DNA of 64,000 bases, taken from the NCBI GenBank assembly GCA_963931165.1, contig OZ006985.1, forward strand, positions 248,001-312,000. Reading direction: 5' to 3'. The notes beneath the pieces are model-generated. The model had not been told where the DNA came from, searched no databases, and was given only the letters and a program-made list of their open reading frames with translations. The DNA is from Ornithoclostridium sp944380285 (GTDB lineage Bacteria; Bacillota; Clostridia; Christensenellales; UBA3700). The position numbers and the translations under genes were made by a program. Shown here piece after piece: positions 9,522 to 18,057 of the stretch (within the stretch, counting starts at the first letter, position 1; each line of letters opens with the position of its first letter).

Positions 9522-9704
9522 CTAATGTGCTAATAATTTTTCGATTTTACAATACTTTTTGCCAAGCGCGAGTAAAAAGCTTGTAATTCGCTTCTTGGCG
9601 TCACGGGTTTTTCCTACTGTAACTTGATGTGTAGCCAACTTTGCGCGTGAAACGCGCGAGCTTTGGAAGGGGTAAACGCAATGCTCGGTTCGCTTTAACG
9701 TGAT

Positions 9705-9730
9705 TTAAGATAAGCGTAATCTTTGTCAAG
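9705..9730 (-). repeat. 26-bp dispersed motif, copy 2
   Basis: Same orientation as copy 1, 209 bp away; differs from it at three positions. Confidence 0.6.
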
Positions 9731-9892
9731 CTATTGCGCCGTATTTTTTCTTAATTTAATTGGTAATTCATTCCGCTTTATATTTTCGCTTAAAACACGC
9801 CAATGCTTCACGTTGCATCCTATGTCTATTTTATCCCCTCGCGAGCAACGCGAGCAGTGACAGTGATGGGTAACGGGACTCCCCGTTTGATG

Positions 9893-10067
9893 TCTGCCGA
9901 AGAAACACCAAGTTGCTCTCATCGGCGCAGGCATAGTTCTCTGCGTGCGCCTATGAACAAGCAAGGTGCTTGCGTATGCAAACACCTTGCGAAGTGAATC
10001 GAAGCAAAGCGGAGAAGCTATGCCGAAAGCCGAAAACGTAACCTGCTCTACCTTCGGCAGACAGCAT
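9893..10067. ncRNA. Candidate structured RNA with an 11-bp closing stem
   Basis: GTCTGCCGAAG (about 9894-9904) is exactly complementary to CTTCGGCAGAC (about 10054-10064). Inside lie further hairpins: GCCGA / TCGGC (about 9897-9927), a GCGCAGGCATA arm, and a strong GCAAGGTG / CACCTTGC stem near 9961-9990. Which strand is transcribed is unclear. It is not recognisable to me as RNase P, tmRNA, 6S or SRP RNA. Confidence 0.4.
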
Positions 10068-10076
10068 TCTCAAAAT

Positions 10077-11861
10077 TTATTTTTCGAGGATGGCTTTGAT
10101 CCTGCGGATCCCTGCCGAGGAAGACTGCTCTTTGACGATCTTGAATTTGCCGAGAAGTCCCGTGTGTTCGGCGTGCGGTCCGCCGCAGATCTCCTTGTCG
10201 ACGTCGCCGATCGTATAGACCTTGACGATCTCGCCGTAGCGGCTGCCGAACACGCCGACTGCGTTTTGACGGCGCGCCTCTTCGACGGTCATCTCCTCGC
10301 AGGTCACGGGAAGATCGCGCTTGATCGCGTCGTTGACGCCGTCCTCGACCGCCTTCTTTTCCTCTTCGGTCAACGGTCTTTCGAAGTTGAAGTCAAAGCG
10401 CAATCTCTCGGGCGTGATGTTGCTGCCCTTTTGCTGTATGTCGTCCCTGCCGAGCACCTTTTTGAGCGTCGCGAGCAAAATGTGCGTCGCGGTGTGCAGA
10501 TAGGTGGTCATCTCCGAGCTGTCGGCAAGTCCGCCCTTGAACTTTTGCTCCGCTCCTGCGTGGGACTTTTGCTGATGCTCTTCGAACGCCTTTTTGTAGC
10601 CGTCCATATCGACGCCGTAGCCCTTCTCCTTGCAGATCTCGACGGTCATCTCGATCGGGAAGCCGTAGGTGTCGTAAAGTCTGAACGCCGTCTTGCCGTT
10701 GAGCGTGTTGCCTTGGACATATTTGAGCACCTTTTCGATCTCTTTGAGCCCGTTTTCGAGCGTCTTGGAGAAGCGCTCTTCCTCTTTGGCGAGCTCTTCG
10801 ACGATCTTGCCGGCGTTGACGCCGAGTTCGGGATAGACCTTCTTGTATTGTTCGATATAGATCTTTGCGATGTCGACAAGGCGCGCGGGATCGCAGCCGA
10901 TCTGACGGGCGAACCTGACCGCCCTGCGAATGAGCCTTCTCAACACATAGCCCTGATCGACATTGCTCGGCACGACGCCGCGCTCGTCGCCGATCATAAA
11001 GGTCGCGGTGCGGATGTGGTCGGCGATGATGCGGATCGCCCTGGTCGTCTCCTCGTCCTCGCCGTACTTCTTGCCCGACAGCTCGCAGATCTTGGCGATC
11101 GCGCCGGCGAACAGATCGGTCTCGTACGCGCTTGACAGCCCGTTGATCATGCAGACCGTGCGCTCCAATCCCATGCCGGTGTCGACGTTCTTTTGTTTGA
11201 GCGGCTCGAACTTGCCGTCCGCGGTGCGGTTGAACTCCATAAACACGTTGTTCCAGATCTCCACCCACTTGCCGCAGTCGTCGGCGGGCGAACAGTCGGG
11301 GCCGCAGGGCTCCTTGCCGGTGTCGATGAAGATCTCGGTATCGCTGCCGCAGGGACCGGTGGGACCGGCATACCACCAATTGTTAGCCTTGGGCAGATAG
11401 AAGATGCGCTCTTTGGCGATGCCGTGCTTTTCCCACACGCTCGCGGCGAAGGTGTCGCGCGGACAGTCCTCGTCGCCGGCGAACACGGTGACCGCGATTT
11501 TTTCGACGGGGATCTCGAGCACCTTGGTCAAGAACTCGAAGCTGAACCCGATCGACTCCTCTTTGAAGTAGTCGCCAAGCGACCAATTGCCGAGCATCTC
11601 GAAGAACGTGAGGTGAGTCGCGTCGCCGACCTCGTCGATATCGCCTGTGCGCACGCACTTCTGCACGTCGCAAAGGCGCTTGCCTGCCGGGTGCTTCTGC
11701 CCCAAAAGATAGGGCACGAGCGGATGCATGCCCGCGGTCGTGAACAGCACCGACGGGTCGTTTTCGGGAATGAGCGAAGCGGACGGAATGATCTTGTGTC
11801 CCTTGCTCTCGAAGAATTTCAAATAGCTCTCGCGGAGCTCATCCGAAGTCATCTTTTTCAT
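10077..11861 (-). CDS. alaS: Alanine--tRNA ligase, short form lacking C-Ala domain
   Basis: 594 residues against about 870-880 usual. The aminoacylation core (DPSVLFTTAGM, TFFEMLGNWSLGDYFK, GMGLERT), the helical tRNA-recognition region and the editing domain are present, the last with HTATH near residue 457 and CGGPHAEHTG that supply zinc ligands. The protein ends at GIRRIKAILEK, exactly where the editing domain stops, so the DHHA1/C-Ala domain is missing. The stop is followed by the hairpin-rich region rather than by remnant coding sequence, which suggests a natural short enzyme rather than a recent break. The start at 11861 has AGAGG 6 bases upstream, 19 bases behind glnN, so it is probably co-transcribed with it. 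Confidence 0.93.
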   Translation of the reverse strand: MKKMTSDELRESYLKFFESKGHKIIPSASLIPENDPSVLFTTAGMHPLVPYLLGQKHPAGKRLCDVQKCVRTGDIDEVGDATHLTFFEMLGNWSLGDYFKEESIGFSFEFLTKVLEIPVEKIAVTVFAGDEDCPRDTFAASVWEKHGIAKERIFYLPKANNWWYAGPTGPCGSDTEIFIDTGKEPCGPDCSPADDCGKWVEIWNNVFMEFNRTADGKFEPLKQKNVDTGMGLERTVCMINGLSSAYETDLFAGAIAKICELSGKKYGEDEETTRAIRIIADHIRTATFMIGDERGVVPSNVDQGYVLRRLIRRAVRFARQIGCDPARLVDIAKIYIEQYKKVYPELGVNAGKIVEELAKEEERFSKTLENGLKEIEKVLKYVQGNTLNGKTAFRLYDTYGFPIEMTVEICKEKGYGVDMDGYKKAFEEHQQKSHAGAEQKFKGGLADSSEMTTYLHTATHILLATLKKVLGRDDIQQKGSNITPERLRFDFNFERPLTEEEKKAVEDGVNDAIKRDLPVTCEEMTVEEARRQNAVGVFGSRYGEIVKVYTIGDVDKEICGGPHAEHTGLLGKFKIVKEQSSSAGIRRIKAILEK

Positions 11862-11880
11862 ATTTGCCTCTGATCAAATC

Positions 11881-14001
11881 TTATTCGTAGAAAAGTATGT
11901 CCGCATAGGTCGGGAACGGCCACACGTCCTTGGGACAGATCGTCTCCAGCTTGTCCGCCGTCGCGCGCAGCTTTGCCATCGCCGGCAGCACGCGGTCGCG
12001 GAAGAGGATCGCCTGCTTGCGCGGATCCGCCGCCGAAAGAGCGCCTTCCTTTGCGGAATTCAACTTGACGATGTCCTCGTCCAACTCGTCGACGAGCACG
12101 CTCACTTCGCCGAGCATCCTGCGCGGAGTCCCCGCGAACTTGGGATCGATGTCGCCGAGTTCGTCGACCTGTTTTGCCAGCTTGTATTGCCATTTGAGCA
12201 CCGCCGGCAAGATCTGCTTGCGCGCCATCATCAACGCCGTCTCCGCCTCGATGTTGGCGGACTTGACGTAATTGTCGATGTAGATCGCGCGGCGGCTCTC
12301 CATCTCCTTGATGGACAGGATGCCGTGCTTTTGGAACGCTTCCATGTTCTTTTTGGCGTTGAGCGCCTCGTAGGCGTCGACCGCATTGTCCGCGCTGTCG
12401 AGCCCGCGTCTCTTCGCCTCTTTGAGCCATTCGCGGCTGTAATTGTTGCCGTTGAAGATGATGCGCGAATGCTTTTGGTACAACTCCTTGACGATGGTCA
12501 AGATCTCCTTGTCGAGCTGAGACTTGGGGACATTTTCAAGTCTGTCCGAAATGCGCGACAGCATCTCTGCGGTCATGATGTTCATCACCATCGTAGGCGT
12601 GGACAGCGTCGCAGACGAGCCGACCATGCGGAACTCGAACTTGTTGCCGGTGAACGCGAACGGCGACGTGCGGTTGCGGTCGGAGGTGTCGCGCTTGGGA
12701 CGGGCGACGTAATTGACGCCCATATTGATGTATTGCTTGGTCGCGCTGGCGATCGTGTGTCCCTCGACGATGTCGTCCAAGAGGTTCTTCATGTCCTCGC
12801 CGATAAACACCGAAATGATGGACGGCGGCGCCTCGTGTCCGCCCAAGCGGCAGTCGTTGCCAAGGCTGGAACAGCTCATGCGCAGCAAGTCGTAATACTC
12901 GTCCACGCCCGCGATGACCGCAAGGAAGAAGAGCAAAAACACCTTGTTTTCGGCGGGATTGCTGCCCGGTTTGAGCAGATTGAGCCCGGTGTCCGTACCG
13001 AGCGAATAGTTGGCGTGTTTGCCGCTGCCGTTGATGCCGGCGAACGGCTTTTCGTGCAAGAGGCACGCAAGCCCGTGATTGTCCGCGACCTTTTTCATCG
13101 TCTCCATGATCAATTGATTTTGATCGGTCGCGATGTTCGCCTGGCAGAAGATCGGCGCAAGCTCGTGCTGAGCGGGCGCGACCTCGTTGTGCTGGGTCTT
13201 GGCGGGGATGCCGAGCTTCCACAACTCCTCGTTGAGATCCGCCATAAAGCTCGCGACCCTGTCGCGGATGGTCGCGTAATATTGATCGTTCTTTTCCTGC
13301 CCCTTGGGCGGCATCGCGCCGAACAGCGTGCGCCCGGTGAACTCGAGGTCGTAACGCTTGTCGTAGTCGCTCTTGTCGACGAGGAAGTACTCCTGCTCTC
13401 CGCCAACGTTGGCGATGACCTTGCGCGCGTCCACGCCCAAGATGTTGAGCAGCCTCACGCCCTGACGGCTGACCGCGTCCATGGATTTGAGCAACGGCGT
13501 CTTTTTGTCGAGCGCCTCGCCCGTATAGGAACAGAACGCCGTCGGGATGCACAGCACCGCCGAGCCGTCCTTCGACTTCTTGATGAACGCCGGAGAAGAG
13601 CAGTCCCACGCGGTGTAGCCGCGCGCCTCGAACGTCGCCCTGATGCCTCCCGACGGGAAACTGGACGCGTCCGCCTCACCCTTGCGCAGATTGCTGCCGG
13701 TAAATTCGAGCGCGATCTTGCCCTGCTTGTCGACGGAAATGAAACTGTCGTGCTTTTCGGCGGTCGTGCCCGTCAAGGGCTGGAACCAATGCGTATAGTG
13801 GGTCGCGCCCAACTCTATGCTCCACTCCTTCATCGCCTCGGCGACCTTGTTGGCAAGCTCCTTTTCAAGCACCTTGTCGCGATCGATGACCTCGCGCAGC
13901 TCGTTGTAGGCGTCCTCGGTGAGATACTTTTTCATCACCTTGTCGTTGAAGACATAGCAGCCGTAAAAGTCGGTGATCTTTTTGGTCTCGGTAATGCGCA
14001 T
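11881..14001 (-). CDS. glnN: Glutamine synthetase type III
   Basis: 706 residues, the size of GSIII, not the 450-470 of GSI. It makes glutamine from glutamate, ammonia and ATP in the cytoplasm. Diagnostic stretches are HWFQPLTGTTAEKHD, FPSGGIRATFEARGYTAWD, HNEVAPAQHELAP (metal and glutamate site) and NRTSPFAFTGNKFEFR near the active-site flap. It is divergent from the Amt-PII gene across a 319-base control region, which fits joint nitrogen control. The start codon has GAGGAG upstream, and a leader hairpin lies between promoter and ribosome site. Confidence 0.96.
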   Translation of the reverse strand: MRITETKKITDFYGCYVFNDKVMKKYLTEDAYNELREVIDRDKVLEKELANKVAEAMKEWSIELGATHYTHWFQPLTGTTAEKHDSFISVDKQGKIALEFTGSNLRKGEADASSFPSGGIRATFEARGYTAWDCSSPAFIKKSKDGSAVLCIPTAFCSYTGEALDKKTPLLKSMDAVSRQGVRLLNILGVDARKVIANVGGEQEYFLVDKSDYDKRYDLEFTGRTLFGAMPPKGQEKNDQYYATIRDRVASFMADLNEELWKLGIPAKTQHNEVAPAQHELAPIFCQANIATDQNQLIMETMKKVADNHGLACLLHEKPFAGINGSGKHANYSLGTDTGLNLLKPGSNPAENKVFLLFFLAVIAGVDEYYDLLRMSCSSLGNDCRLGGHEAPPSIISVFIGEDMKNLLDDIVEGHTIASATKQYINMGVNYVARPKRDTSDRNRTSPFAFTGNKFEFRMVGSSATLSTPTMVMNIMTAEMLSRISDRLENVPKSQLDKEILTIVKELYQKHSRIIFNGNNYSREWLKEAKRRGLDSADNAVDAYEALNAKKNMEAFQKHGILSIKEMESRRAIYIDNYVKSANIEAETALMMARKQILPAVLKWQYKLAKQVDELGDIDPKFAGTPRRMLGEVSVLVDELDEDIVKLNSAKEGALSAADPRKQAILFRDRVLPAMAKLRATADKLETICPKDVWPFPTYADILFYE

Positions 14002-14012
14002 ATATTCTCCTC

Positions 14013-14032
14013 GCTCCCCCGACGGGGAGCCT
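14013..14032 (-). promoter_or_regulatory. GC-rich hairpin in the glnN leader
   Basis: GGCTCCCC / GGGGGAGC with a short loop lies at about the transcription start and directly ahead of the GAGGAG ribosome site. It may protect the 5' end or limit ribosome access. Confidence 0.5.
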
Positions 14033-14039
14033 TTACATA

Positions 14040-14068
14040 ATTATATACAAGCGTTAATAAAATGGCAA
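14040..14068 (-). promoter_or_regulatory. Promoter of glnN-alaS
   Basis: TTGCCA (14063-14068), 17 bp, TATAAT (14040-14045). Confidence 0.65.
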
Positions 14069-14155
14069 ACATATTGTAATATATTTTAGCGGTCCGGCAA
14101 AATTTTTTGTCTATACTTCGTTTTTGACAACCGTTAGTGCTAAATTGCGGTTTTC

Positions 14156-14171
14156 GAGAAAAATTTTTCTC
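14156..14171. promoter_or_regulatory. Perfect 16-bp palindrome between glnN and amt
   Basis: GAGAAAAATTTTTCTC lies 20 bp upstream of the amt -35 box, in the middle of the divergent control region. It is a plausible operator for a nitrogen regulator; no regulator gene in the window is linked to it. Confidence 0.5.
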
Positions 14172-14190
14172 AAAATCGTCGTTCAATCGT

Positions 14191-14219
14191 TTGACAATCG
14201 CTTTTGCGAGGACTATACT
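14191..14219 (+). promoter_or_regulatory. Promoter of the Amt-PII gene
   Basis: TTGACA (14191-14196), 17 bp, TATACT (14214-14219). Confidence 0.75.
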
Positions 14220-14320
14220 CATTGCATAGACATAGGCGTCGCGGCAGCGGCGCCTTATATTTTTTCGGATCACAACGGAGTGTCCTTTGCGGCGCTCCGT
14301 AATTTTTTTGGAGGTGTGTT

Positions 14321-16129
14321 ATGGCAACGACACTTTTGGCGGCGGCACTACCCGACGTCTACGCAAACCTGACCGAAGGCGATTTTGTCTGGGTGCTTGT
14401 CGGCATCTGCCTCGTCTTCTTTATGCAGGCGGGCTTCGCGATGGTTGAAACGGGCTTCACCCGCGCAAAAAACGCAGGCAACATCATCATGAAAAACCTG
14501 CTCGACTTCTGCCTCGGTACGGTCGCGTTTCTCATCCTCGGCTACGGATTGATGCACGGCGGCGATCTGGGCGGAGTCATCGGCGATCCGAGCGGACTCG
14601 GCGCGATCTACTCGTCGTTCACGGACGGAGATATGCTCAAAGTTATGTTCCACCTCGTCTTCTGCGCAACGGCAGCGACCATCGTCTCCGGCGCGATGGC
14701 GGAACGTACGAACTTTTTGTCATATTGCGTGTACAGTTTTGTGATCTCGCTGATCGTCTACCCCGTTTCCGGCCACTGGATATGGGGCGGCGGCTGGCTC
14801 TCCGACCTCGGCTTCCACGACTTCGCCGGATCTACGGCGGTACACCTGGTCGGCGGCACCGCGGCACTCGTCGGCGCCGCGATCCTCGGTCCCCGCATCG
14901 GCAAATACGTCCCCAAACTCGGCGTCTATGACAAAAAAGGGCGTCCCGTCCTCGAAAGCAAGGCGATCCCGGGGCATTCGCTTACGTTGGGCGCGCTGGG
15001 CGTATTCATCCTCTGGTTCGGGTGGTACGGATTCAACGGCTCTTCCGCCTACGCGGTCAACGAATCGGTCGCGCGGGTGTTCATAACGACCACGGTGGCG
15101 CCGTCCGTTTCCACGATCACGGCAATGGCGATCACATGGATCAAATACGGCAAACCCGACATCTCGATGACGCTCAACGGATCTCTTGCCGGACTTGTCG
15201 CGGTCACCGCCGGATGCGACGTCGTTTCGGTGCCCGGCGCCGCGATCATCGGCGTCATCGCCGGTTTCGTAGTCGTCTACGGCATCGAATTCATAGACAA
15301 AAAACTTCATATCGACGACCCTGTCGGCGCGATCGGCGTCCATATGCTCTGCGGCGCGACAGGAACGCTGCTCGTCGGGATCTTCGATATGAACAAGGGC
15401 GTCGTCAGCGGTTTTATCTACAACGACGCATTGACCGCGGGCGAAGCGTTCTCCTACTTCGGAGTACAGATCCTCGGCGTCGCGGCTGTGGCGGCTTGGG
15501 TCGGCATCACGATGTCCGTGCTGTTCTCGGTAATGAAAAAGTACAAATTCCTTCGTGCCCGCAAAGAAGACGAGCTCGCGGGACTGGACGCTTCCGAACA
15601 CGGACTTGCAAGCTCTTACGCCGACTTTATGCCCGTACCTTCGGTGATGCTTGCCGACAATATGTACACCGAACAGACCGCCTCTCCCGTGGCTTCCGAA
15701 ACAACTCCCGCCAGCGGCGTCCCCGTCGAGCAAGCCGTACCCGTCGCCGTGACCTCGGCGCTCGGCGAACACAAATTCACCAAGATCTCGATCGTGACCC
15801 GCCCAGACAAATTCGAAGCGCTCAAAGCGGCTATGGATGCGATCGGGATCACCGGTATGACCGTCTCGCAAGTCAAGGGTTGCGGCACTCAGCGCGGTTC
15901 CGCCCAATACTACCGCGGTTCCAAGATCGACATCAAGCTCCTGCCCAAGATCAAACTCGAAACAGTCGTCACCAAGATCCCCGTCGAAACGGTCGTCGAC
16001 GCCGCCAAAAAGGCGCTTTACACCGGCAACTACGGCGACGGCAAGATCTTCGTCTACGACGTAGTCAACGTCATCCGTATCCGCACCGGAGAAGAGGGCT
16101 ACTCCGCATTGCAGGACGAAGACGAGTGA
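14321..16129 (+). CDS. amt: Ammonium transporter fused to a PII signalling domain
   Basis: 602 residues. Residues 1-415 are an Amt/Mep channel with about 11 membrane helices (FFMQAGFAMVETGFTRAKN, GHWIWGGGWL, GSTAVHLVGGTAALVGA and a GATGTLLVG region). A cytoplasmic linker (about 416-480) leads into a complete GlnB/GlnK domain from about residue 483 (KFTKISIVTRPDKFEALK, T-loop QRGSAQYYRGSKIDIKLLPK, C-terminal VVNVIRIRTGEEG). At the place of the uridylylated Tyr51 of GlnK (GAEY) the sequence reads GSKI, so that modification is not possible; the Gln39-equivalent (TQRG) is kept. The fused PII probably gates the channel in response to 2-oxoglutarate and ATP/ADP. GGAGGTG precedes the start. Confidence 0.94.
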   Translation: MATTLLAAALPDVYANLTEGDFVWVLVGICLVFFMQAGFAMVETGFTRAKNAGNIIMKNLLDFCLGTVAFLILGYGLMHGGDLGGVIGDPSGLGAIYSSFTDGDMLKVMFHLVFCATAATIVSGAMAERTNFLSYCVYSFVISLIVYPVSGHWIWGGGWLSDLGFHDFAGSTAVHLVGGTAALVGAAILGPRIGKYVPKLGVYDKKGRPVLESKAIPGHSLTLGALGVFILWFGWYGFNGSSAYAVNESVARVFITTTVAPSVSTITAMAITWIKYGKPDISMTLNGSLAGLVAVTAGCDVVSVPGAAIIGVIAGFVVVYGIEFIDKKLHIDDPVGAIGVHMLCGATGTLLVGIFDMNKGVVSGFIYNDALTAGEAFSYFGVQILGVAAVAAWVGITMSVLFSVMKKYKFLRARKEDELAGLDASEHGLASSYADFMPVPSVMLADNMYTEQTASPVASETTPASGVPVEQAVPVAVTSALGEHKFTKISIVTRPDKFEALKAAMDAIGITGMTVSQVKGCGTQRGSAQYYRGSKIDIKLLPKIKLETVVTKIPVETVVDAAKKALYTGNYGDGKIFVYDVVNVIRIRTGEEGYSALQDEDE

Positions 16130-16148
16130 CCTTTCCGCGTAAAATACA

Positions 16149-16180
16149 ACGGGCTCTTTCCGCAAGGAAAGGGCCCGTTT
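16149..16180 (+). terminator. Terminator of the Amt-PII gene
   Basis: ACGGGC-TCTTTCC hairpin closing with GCCCGT followed by TTT. The 16181-16464 stretch behind it holds nothing I can support. Confidence 0.65.
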
Positions 16181-16464
16181 CGCTCTCGGTGAATTATACT
16201 TTCAAGTGCAACACTTTAACGAAAAGAGTTCATACAAAAACTGCTATATAATGTAGTTAGCTCTAAATAAAAAACAGCACTTAACTTGACAATTCACTCT
16301 CTCTTTTCCCTCATTCGTATCGCCGCCCGAAGCCGTACCCGGCGCGTCTCCTCTCCGACCGCATTTTGGTCATACCGCGCCGGTCAAGTCCGCCGTTCCG
16401 CCAACTCGTCGACCGCCGCAAGCGCCGATCGACGCCACTTTTTGCAAAAACATCTCCAAAATGT

Positions 16465-16492
16465 TTGCATTTTTCTGAATTTGTGATAGAAT
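16465..16492 (+). promoter_or_regulatory. Promoter of tRNA-Leu
   Basis: TTGCAT (16465-16470), 16 bp, TAGAAT (16487-16492), 14 bases before the tRNA. Confidence 0.6.
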
Positions 16493-16506
16493 AGTATCAC
16501 TGTCAT

Positions 16507-16593
16507 GCGGACATGGCGGAATTGGCAGACGCGTAAGATTCAGGTTCTTATGGTCGAAAGGCTGTGCAGGTTCAAGTCCTGTTGTCCGCACCA
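16507..16593 (+). tRNA. tRNA-Leu(CAG)
   Basis: 87 nt, class II, acceptor GCGGACA paired with TGTCCGC, long variable arm, anticodon loop TTCAGGT giving anticodon CAG, encoded CCA at 16591-16593. The 284-bp hairpin-string repeat begins on the next base. Confidence 0.95.
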
Positions 16594-16877
16594 TGAAATG
16601 ACGAGGTCAAATTTGACCTCGTCATTTCAGTGAAATTCGCCTTATCGGCGAGTGAAATTCCGCTGCGCGGAGTGAAATGTTTGCGCGATGCGCAAACATG
16701 AAATGTCGCTACGCGACGATGAGGCGAATTTTATTTCACGGACGCGCACAGCGCGTCTATTTCACGACCGCAACGCGGTCATTTCACGAGCGTGAACACC
16801 GTGAACGCTCATTTCACCAAAAGTTTCGTTGAATATCTGTGGTTTTGAGCACAATAACTTTTCTCGTGCGAAAAATA
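16594..16877 (+). repeat. 284-bp hairpin-string repeat, left copy
   Basis: It begins with a 36-bp near-palindrome (TGAAATGACGAGGTCAAATT and its complement), then at least six short GC hairpins separated by TTTCA or TGAAAT spacers, ending in a non-palindromic TTTTGAGCACAATAACTTTT segment. It matches the right copy over its whole length in inverted orientation with only about a dozen differences, several of them in hairpin loops or as paired changes. Confidence 0.9.
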
Positions 16878-16906
16878 TGAGGCTGTTTCACGGCCTCATA
16901 TTTTTT
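16876..16906 (+). terminator. Terminator at the inner end of the left repeat
   Basis: TATGAGGC / GCCTCATA hairpin followed by six T. It would end transcription running from tRNA-Leu through the hairpin string. Confidence 0.75.
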
Positions 16907-16936
16907 CGCTATTTCGGCTCGCTTCCTCCCCCGCCA

Positions 16937-17127
16937 ACGCTTCGGGCTATGGCTCGAGGCGATCCCAAAAAGGGAGCTTGGCACAAGTGCCGCTCCCTAT
17001 TTTGTTTCGCACCCTGCCTCGCCCTTCGCTCCGCTACAACATCGTGCCTCGAAATGGTGACGACTCACTCCGTTCGTCTATTCCGTCCTCGCGTCGCTCG
17101 TCCTTACGAATCCCTCGCCTTCCGCCA
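16937..17127 (+). repeat. tRNA-tail unit with a foreign (Ser-like) tail, orphan
   Basis: 191 bp. Same module order as the Pro and Arg units: opening ACGCTTCGGGC, a terminator-like hairpin (AGGGAGC / GCTCCCT plus TTTT), a CTCGCCCTTCGCTCCGCT block, GTGACG, CTATTCCGTCCTCGC, CTCGTCCTTACGAATC and a tRNA-like 3' tail CCTCGCCTTCCGCCA. No tRNA with that tail is present in the window. Confidence 0.7.
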
Positions 17128-17232
17128 AGCGGTACCCAACTGAACCCGTAAATAATAAGGTTTGGGTGGGTGCTTTTATTTTCGCGCGGGGATTTGTATA
17201 GTTCCCGATTTCCGTTGCGTAATTCAAAAATT

Positions 17233-18057
17233 TTAAGTGTCAAGTTCAGTGTTAGTAAGCTGTTGCTTTGAAGTTGCGAATTCATCCCAATCATTACTTA
17301 ATTCATCTAAAGTATCATTTAGGCTTTTCGCAACATGTAACAGTCTTGTTTTCCAAAACATCACAATATCAATTATTTCGATTAGCAAGTAACTGATTAA
17401 CACAAGCCAAAATACAAGATTTAGTTTCACAAAAGCGTCAATAGTAGCTAACGATACAATTCCTAGAATTATGGAAATGGCACTTAATAAAATTCCGTTA
17501 ATGTTTTTTTGAGTTTTTAACAATTGTCCATTATAATAGCTGTTGAATTGATAAAAATGTGCGGGCAACCCTTTTGTTGCAAAAGCAAATTTTATATCTG
17601 ATTTATAGCGACACTTGTCTTTAAGTTTTCTATTTTTTAATAATGAGTAAAAGTATTCTTTCTCATTATTATCGTATTTTTTTAAACTATCATCTTCATC
17701 GTATTGTTCACCACAAAACGACCTTATTAAAGCTAATTTTTGTATTATTGCTTTTTTTCTCTTAGCGATACAAAATTCTTGAAATTCATATAGCGAATCC
17801 TTGTTTTTTTCAAGCAGTAAAAATATTTTGTAGTTTAACCCTCTAATTATAATATGATTTTCAATCATACTATTCTCTATTTCTATTTCTGCATAAACCA
17901 GTATTATGAAGCATATAAAAAAACAAATAACAGCGAAACAATTGGATTTCGTAATCATCCCTTCAATTATAAATTGCCATAACATTAAAGCAACAGCAAT
18001 AAAGCAAAGTATACTCGTAAAAATGGGTTCTTTTATTCTATTAGTATTAGTCATCAT
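17233..18057 (-). CDS. Hypothetical four-helix membrane protein of the island
   Basis: 274 residues, very Lys/Ile/Asn-rich and AT-rich codon use, unlike all flanking genes. Two membrane helices near the N-terminus (about residues 12-28 and 38-54) and two near the C-terminus (about 185-205 and 212-232) flank a charged cytoplasmic-looking middle (KKAIIQKLALIRSF, KYDNNEKEYFYSLL). I do not recognise the family; the general plan resembles SLATT/S-4TM-type effector membrane proteins seen in defence islands, but the middle shows no diagnostic motif, so this is only a suggestion. The ribosome site is weak. Confidence 0.6.
   Translation of the reverse strand: MMTNTNRIKEPIFTSILCFIAVALMLWQFIIEGMITKSNCFAVICFFICFIILVYAEIEIENSMIENHIIIRGLNYKIFLLLEKNKDSLYEFQEFCIAKRKKAIIQKLALIRSFCGEQYDEDDSLKKYDNNEKEYFYSLLKNRKLKDKCRYKSDIKFAFATKGLPAHFYQFNSYYNGQLLKTQKNINGILLSAISIILGIVSLATIDAFVKLNLVFWLVLISYLLIEIIDIVMFWKTRLLHVAKSLNDTLDELSNDWDEFATSKQQLTNTELDT

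Larger units (their letters stand above)
9384..9894. other. Hairpin-rich non-coding stretch
   Basis: No convincing gene. It contains two direct copies of a 26-bp motif (9496-9521, 9705-9730), a bulged hairpin around 9562-9602 (GCCAAG / CTTGGC) and another around 9633-9665 with a GCGCG / CGCGC core. The overlapping short ORFs have no family-like features. Confidence 0.5.

Noticed and set aside
9731..9985. Short open frames in the 9.1-10.1 kb gap as transposase remnants
   Set aside because: Arg/Cys/His-rich sequence without a DDE, HUH or serine-recombinase motif; the region is better explained by RNA-like structure.
9893..10067. T-box leader or a known housekeeping RNA (tmRNA, 6S, RNase P, SRP) for the structured region
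   Set aside because: No T-box core, no tRNA-like domain and none of the conserved RNase P or SRP loops; and it lies behind, not ahead of, alaS.
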